Origin: CAIWXH01 sp964555675
GTDB taxonomy: Bacteria > Chloroflexota > Chloroflexia > Chloroflexales > Chloroflexaceae
DNA length: 7,313 nucleotides
Reading direction: 5' to 3'
Assembly (NCBI GenBank): GCA_964555675.1
Contig: CAZKTU010000293.1
Coordinates: 1-7,313 of the forward strand
Below are positions 6,028 through 7,313 of the stretch, piece by piece. A program made the translations under genes and the position numbers. How positions within the stretch are numbered: position 1 is the stretch's first letter; each line of letters starts with the position of its first letter. The notes beneath the pieces were generated by a model. The model saw only the letters and a program-made list of their open reading frames with translations. It was not told the origin of the DNA and did no database searches.

Positions 6028-7062
6028 TTGAATCAAGACGCTGTACAAACTGCTCGCCGCCTGATGCTCCTGGCGCTACTCCTTGTTCTAGGTGCGACGT
6101 CGGGTTGTACTTCTCAGAGCCCCTCAGTGCCGCTCCAGCGCTCGGAGGGGCGCAAAGAGGTGAACGGCACGAGCTTCTACTACCAGACTATCGGGACGGG
6201 CACACCGATCTTCGTGCTCCACGGTGGCCCCGGCGGGTCGCACCGCTACTTCCTGCCCCACCTTGAGCCCCTGGCCGAGACCCATCAATTGATCCTCTTC
6301 GACCAGCGCGGCACCGGCCAATCCGATGGCAACCTCGACATGCGCGCCGTTTCAATCGGGCAGTTCGTAGAGGATATTGATGCGCTCCGTGCTGCATTCG
6401 GGTTCGAGCGTATTTCCGTGGTAGGCCACTCCTGGGGAGCGGTACTGGCTCTCTTCTACGCGTTCGAGCATCAGGAGCGCCTCGACCGGCTGATCCTCGT
6501 TGCCCCCCGACCACTGACCAACGCCTTTATCGTCGAGCATGGCAATATCGTCAGGCAGCGCTTCCAGGGCCTTAGCCCGGTAGAACAGCAGACGCTCCAG
6601 ACAACATGCGAGCGGCCGATGGCGGAGCTTTCCGAGGCCGAGGCGGTAGACTGCGTCACCCTTGCAGCCAGGCTCGACTTCTTCGACCCGAGTAAGGCGG
6701 TGCAGGTCGATTGGTCGAACGAGCCAAATACGCTAAAGAACAGGGGCACCGTCGAGACACTGCTTACGGCGAGCTTCAATCGGCTCCAGAGTGGCGTCGA
6801 GGCGGGGCTCGTCGCGATACAGGTGCCGACACTGATCGTCCACGGGGAGTACGATCCAATCCCCGCAGCCTCGGTGGAATACCTCCACCGGCACATCGCC
6901 GGTTCACAGCTCGTTATGCTGCCGGAGAGCGGTCACTTCCCGTTTGTCGAGCAGCCGGAGGGCTTCACGGCCGTTGTCGGTACCTTTTTGCAGCCAGGGG
7001 TCGCTCACGACGACGGAAACCTTGGTGCTGGATGCTGCCGCTCTGCCTGGCGAGCTCGCTGA
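6028..7062 (+). CDS. Lipoprotein alpha/beta hydrolase, proline-iminopeptidase (S33) type
   Basis: A secreted, probably lipid-anchored hydrolase of 344 residues. Starting at TTG 6028, residues 1-26 form a signal peptide: a charged start with an Arg pair, the core LMLLALLLVLGA, and a lipobox-like TSGC with Cys27 as anchor (Thr at -3 is unusual). The catalytic domain shows the oxyanion-hole HGGPGG (65-70), DQRGTGQSDG (92-101), the nucleophile elbow GHSWG with Ser135, Asp276 in HGEYDPIP and His303 in SGHFPF, so the triad is complete. HGGPG, DQRG and GHSWG are typical of prolyl aminopeptidase and related S33 enzymes; the substrate could be N-terminal Pro peptides or another amide or ester. An ATG at 5977 (TAATG with the antiporter stop) would add 17 residues before the signal peptide. 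The last ~22 residues after FLQ are not family-typical. Confidence 0.88.
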   Translation: MNQDAVQTARRLMLLALLLVLGATSGCTSQSPSVPLQRSEGRKEVNGTSFYYQTIGTGTPIFVLHGGPGGSHRYFLPHLEPLAETHQLILFDQRGTGQSDGNLDMRAVSIGQFVEDIDALRAAFGFERISVVGHSWGAVLALFYAFEHQERLDRLILVAPRPLTNAFIVEHGNIVRQRFQGLSPVEQQTLQTTCERPMAELSEAEAVDCVTLAARLDFFDPSKAVQVDWSNEPNTLKNRGTVETLLTASFNRLQSGVEAGLVAIQVPTLIVHGEYDPIPAASVEYLHRHIAGSQLVMLPESGHFPFVEQPEGFTAVVGTFLQPGVAHDDGNLGAGCCRSAWRAR

Positions 7063-7098
7063 TCTGCATATCTGCCCCCTGCCTGCCATCGAGCATAC

Positions 7099-7119
7099 AC
7101 CTTCCAGCGGCTGGAAGGT
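7099..7119. terminator. Hairpin between convergent genes, possible bidirectional terminator
   Basis: A perfect 9-bp inverted repeat, ACCTTCCAG and CTGGAAGGT (7099-7107 and 7111-7119), with a CGG loop, lies 36 bases after the hydrolase stop. On the other strand it starts at the last base of the MFS stop codon. Being symmetrical, it can serve both convergent transcripts. No T-tract flanks it on either side. Confidence 0.6.
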
Positions 7120-7313
7120 CAAGCCCACGGGCGCGCCCTTACGGCTCCTCGCGGTCGCATCGATGCTGTCTCGTTGCTCACGCTTGTTGGCCGGCGGCGC
7201 GCCACCAGCGCGACGATGATGCCAGAGAGCAAGGGTAGTCCGCCCACCGCGCCGATCGCCCAGCTCAGGCCCAGGGCGTCGGCCAGGACCCCGGCGAGCA
7301 GGGCGCCCACCGC
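7119..7313 (-). CDS. MFS transporter, C-terminal end (cut by window edge)
   Basis: The minus strand is open from the window end to a TGA at 7119-7121. The 64 visible residues begin with AVGALLAGVLADALGLSWA, a glycine-rich helix followed by a turn, then GGLPLLSGIIVALVARRR, a final hydrophobic helix ending in Arg residues. This two-helix pattern is that of helices 11 and 12 of major facilitator superfamily carriers, which move small solutes or drugs across the inner membrane. About 24 polar residues follow as a cytoplasmic tail. The remainder, including the start, is beyond the window, so neither substrate nor subfamily can be given. The gene converges on the hydrolase gene and is therefore transcribed separately. 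Confidence 0.72.
   Translation of the reverse strand, partial: AVGALLAGVLADALGLSWAIGAVGGLPLLSGIIVALVARRRPTSVSNETASMRPRGAVRARPWA

Noticed and set aside
6188..6896. Minus-strand frames opposite the hydrolase
   Set aside because: No domain signal; the plus strand has a complete catalytic triad and family motifs over the same bases.

Overview
The window is high-GC bacterial DNA with tightly packed genes. Nearly all of them are on the plus strand, and stop/start overlaps (ATGA, TGATG, TAATG) are frequent. GC-rich codon use, a large two-domain FtsX-type permease, a TetR plus UDP-sugar glycosyltransferase pair and a lipoprotein hydrolase would all fit a Chloroflexota (Chloroflexales-like) genome. 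That assignment is an impression from sequence style, not something a marker gene here proves. A run of exactly 100 N shows that this is a draft scaffold or metagenome bin.

Layout. (1) 1-2784: the tail of an ABC ATPase (MacB/LolD type) overlapping an 846-residue FtsX/MacB-like permease, which together form an exporter or lipoprotein-handling ABC system. (2) 2785-3007: an intergenic region with a strong 12-bp hairpin (probable terminator), a second inverted repeat, and two tandem TGTGAC-N6-GTCA boxes over a possible -10. (3) 3008-4953: a TetR/AcrR-family repressor translationally coupled to a family-1 glycosyltransferase, which looks like a small self-regulated glycosylation or detoxification cassette. 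(4) 4954-5177: an intergenic region with a good extended -10 sigma70-type promoter (TTGAAC-17-TATAGT) and a roughly 137-nt structured leader. (5) 5178-5977: a sodium/calcium antiporter (CaCA family) interrupted by the N run. It is followed, with a TAATG overlap, by (6) a secreted lipoprotein alpha/beta hydrolase of the proline-iminopeptidase type (to 7062). (7) 7119-7313: the C-terminus of an MFS transporter on the minus strand, convergent with the hydrolase and separated from it by a 9-bp perfect hairpin.

There are three transcription groups: the ABC exporter operon, the autoregulated TetR-glycosyltransferase operon, and the antiporter-hydrolase operon with its leader RNA. An ABC permease, a glycosyltransferase with its own repressor and an MFS carrier within 7 kb suggest an envelope or xenobiotic-response neighbourhood, but this is inference. 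No mobile element, CRISPR array, tRNA or rRNA was seen. I see no clearly new multi-gene system. The two most interesting signals are regulatory: the tandem operator boxes before the TetR gene, and the switch-like leader before the antiporter.
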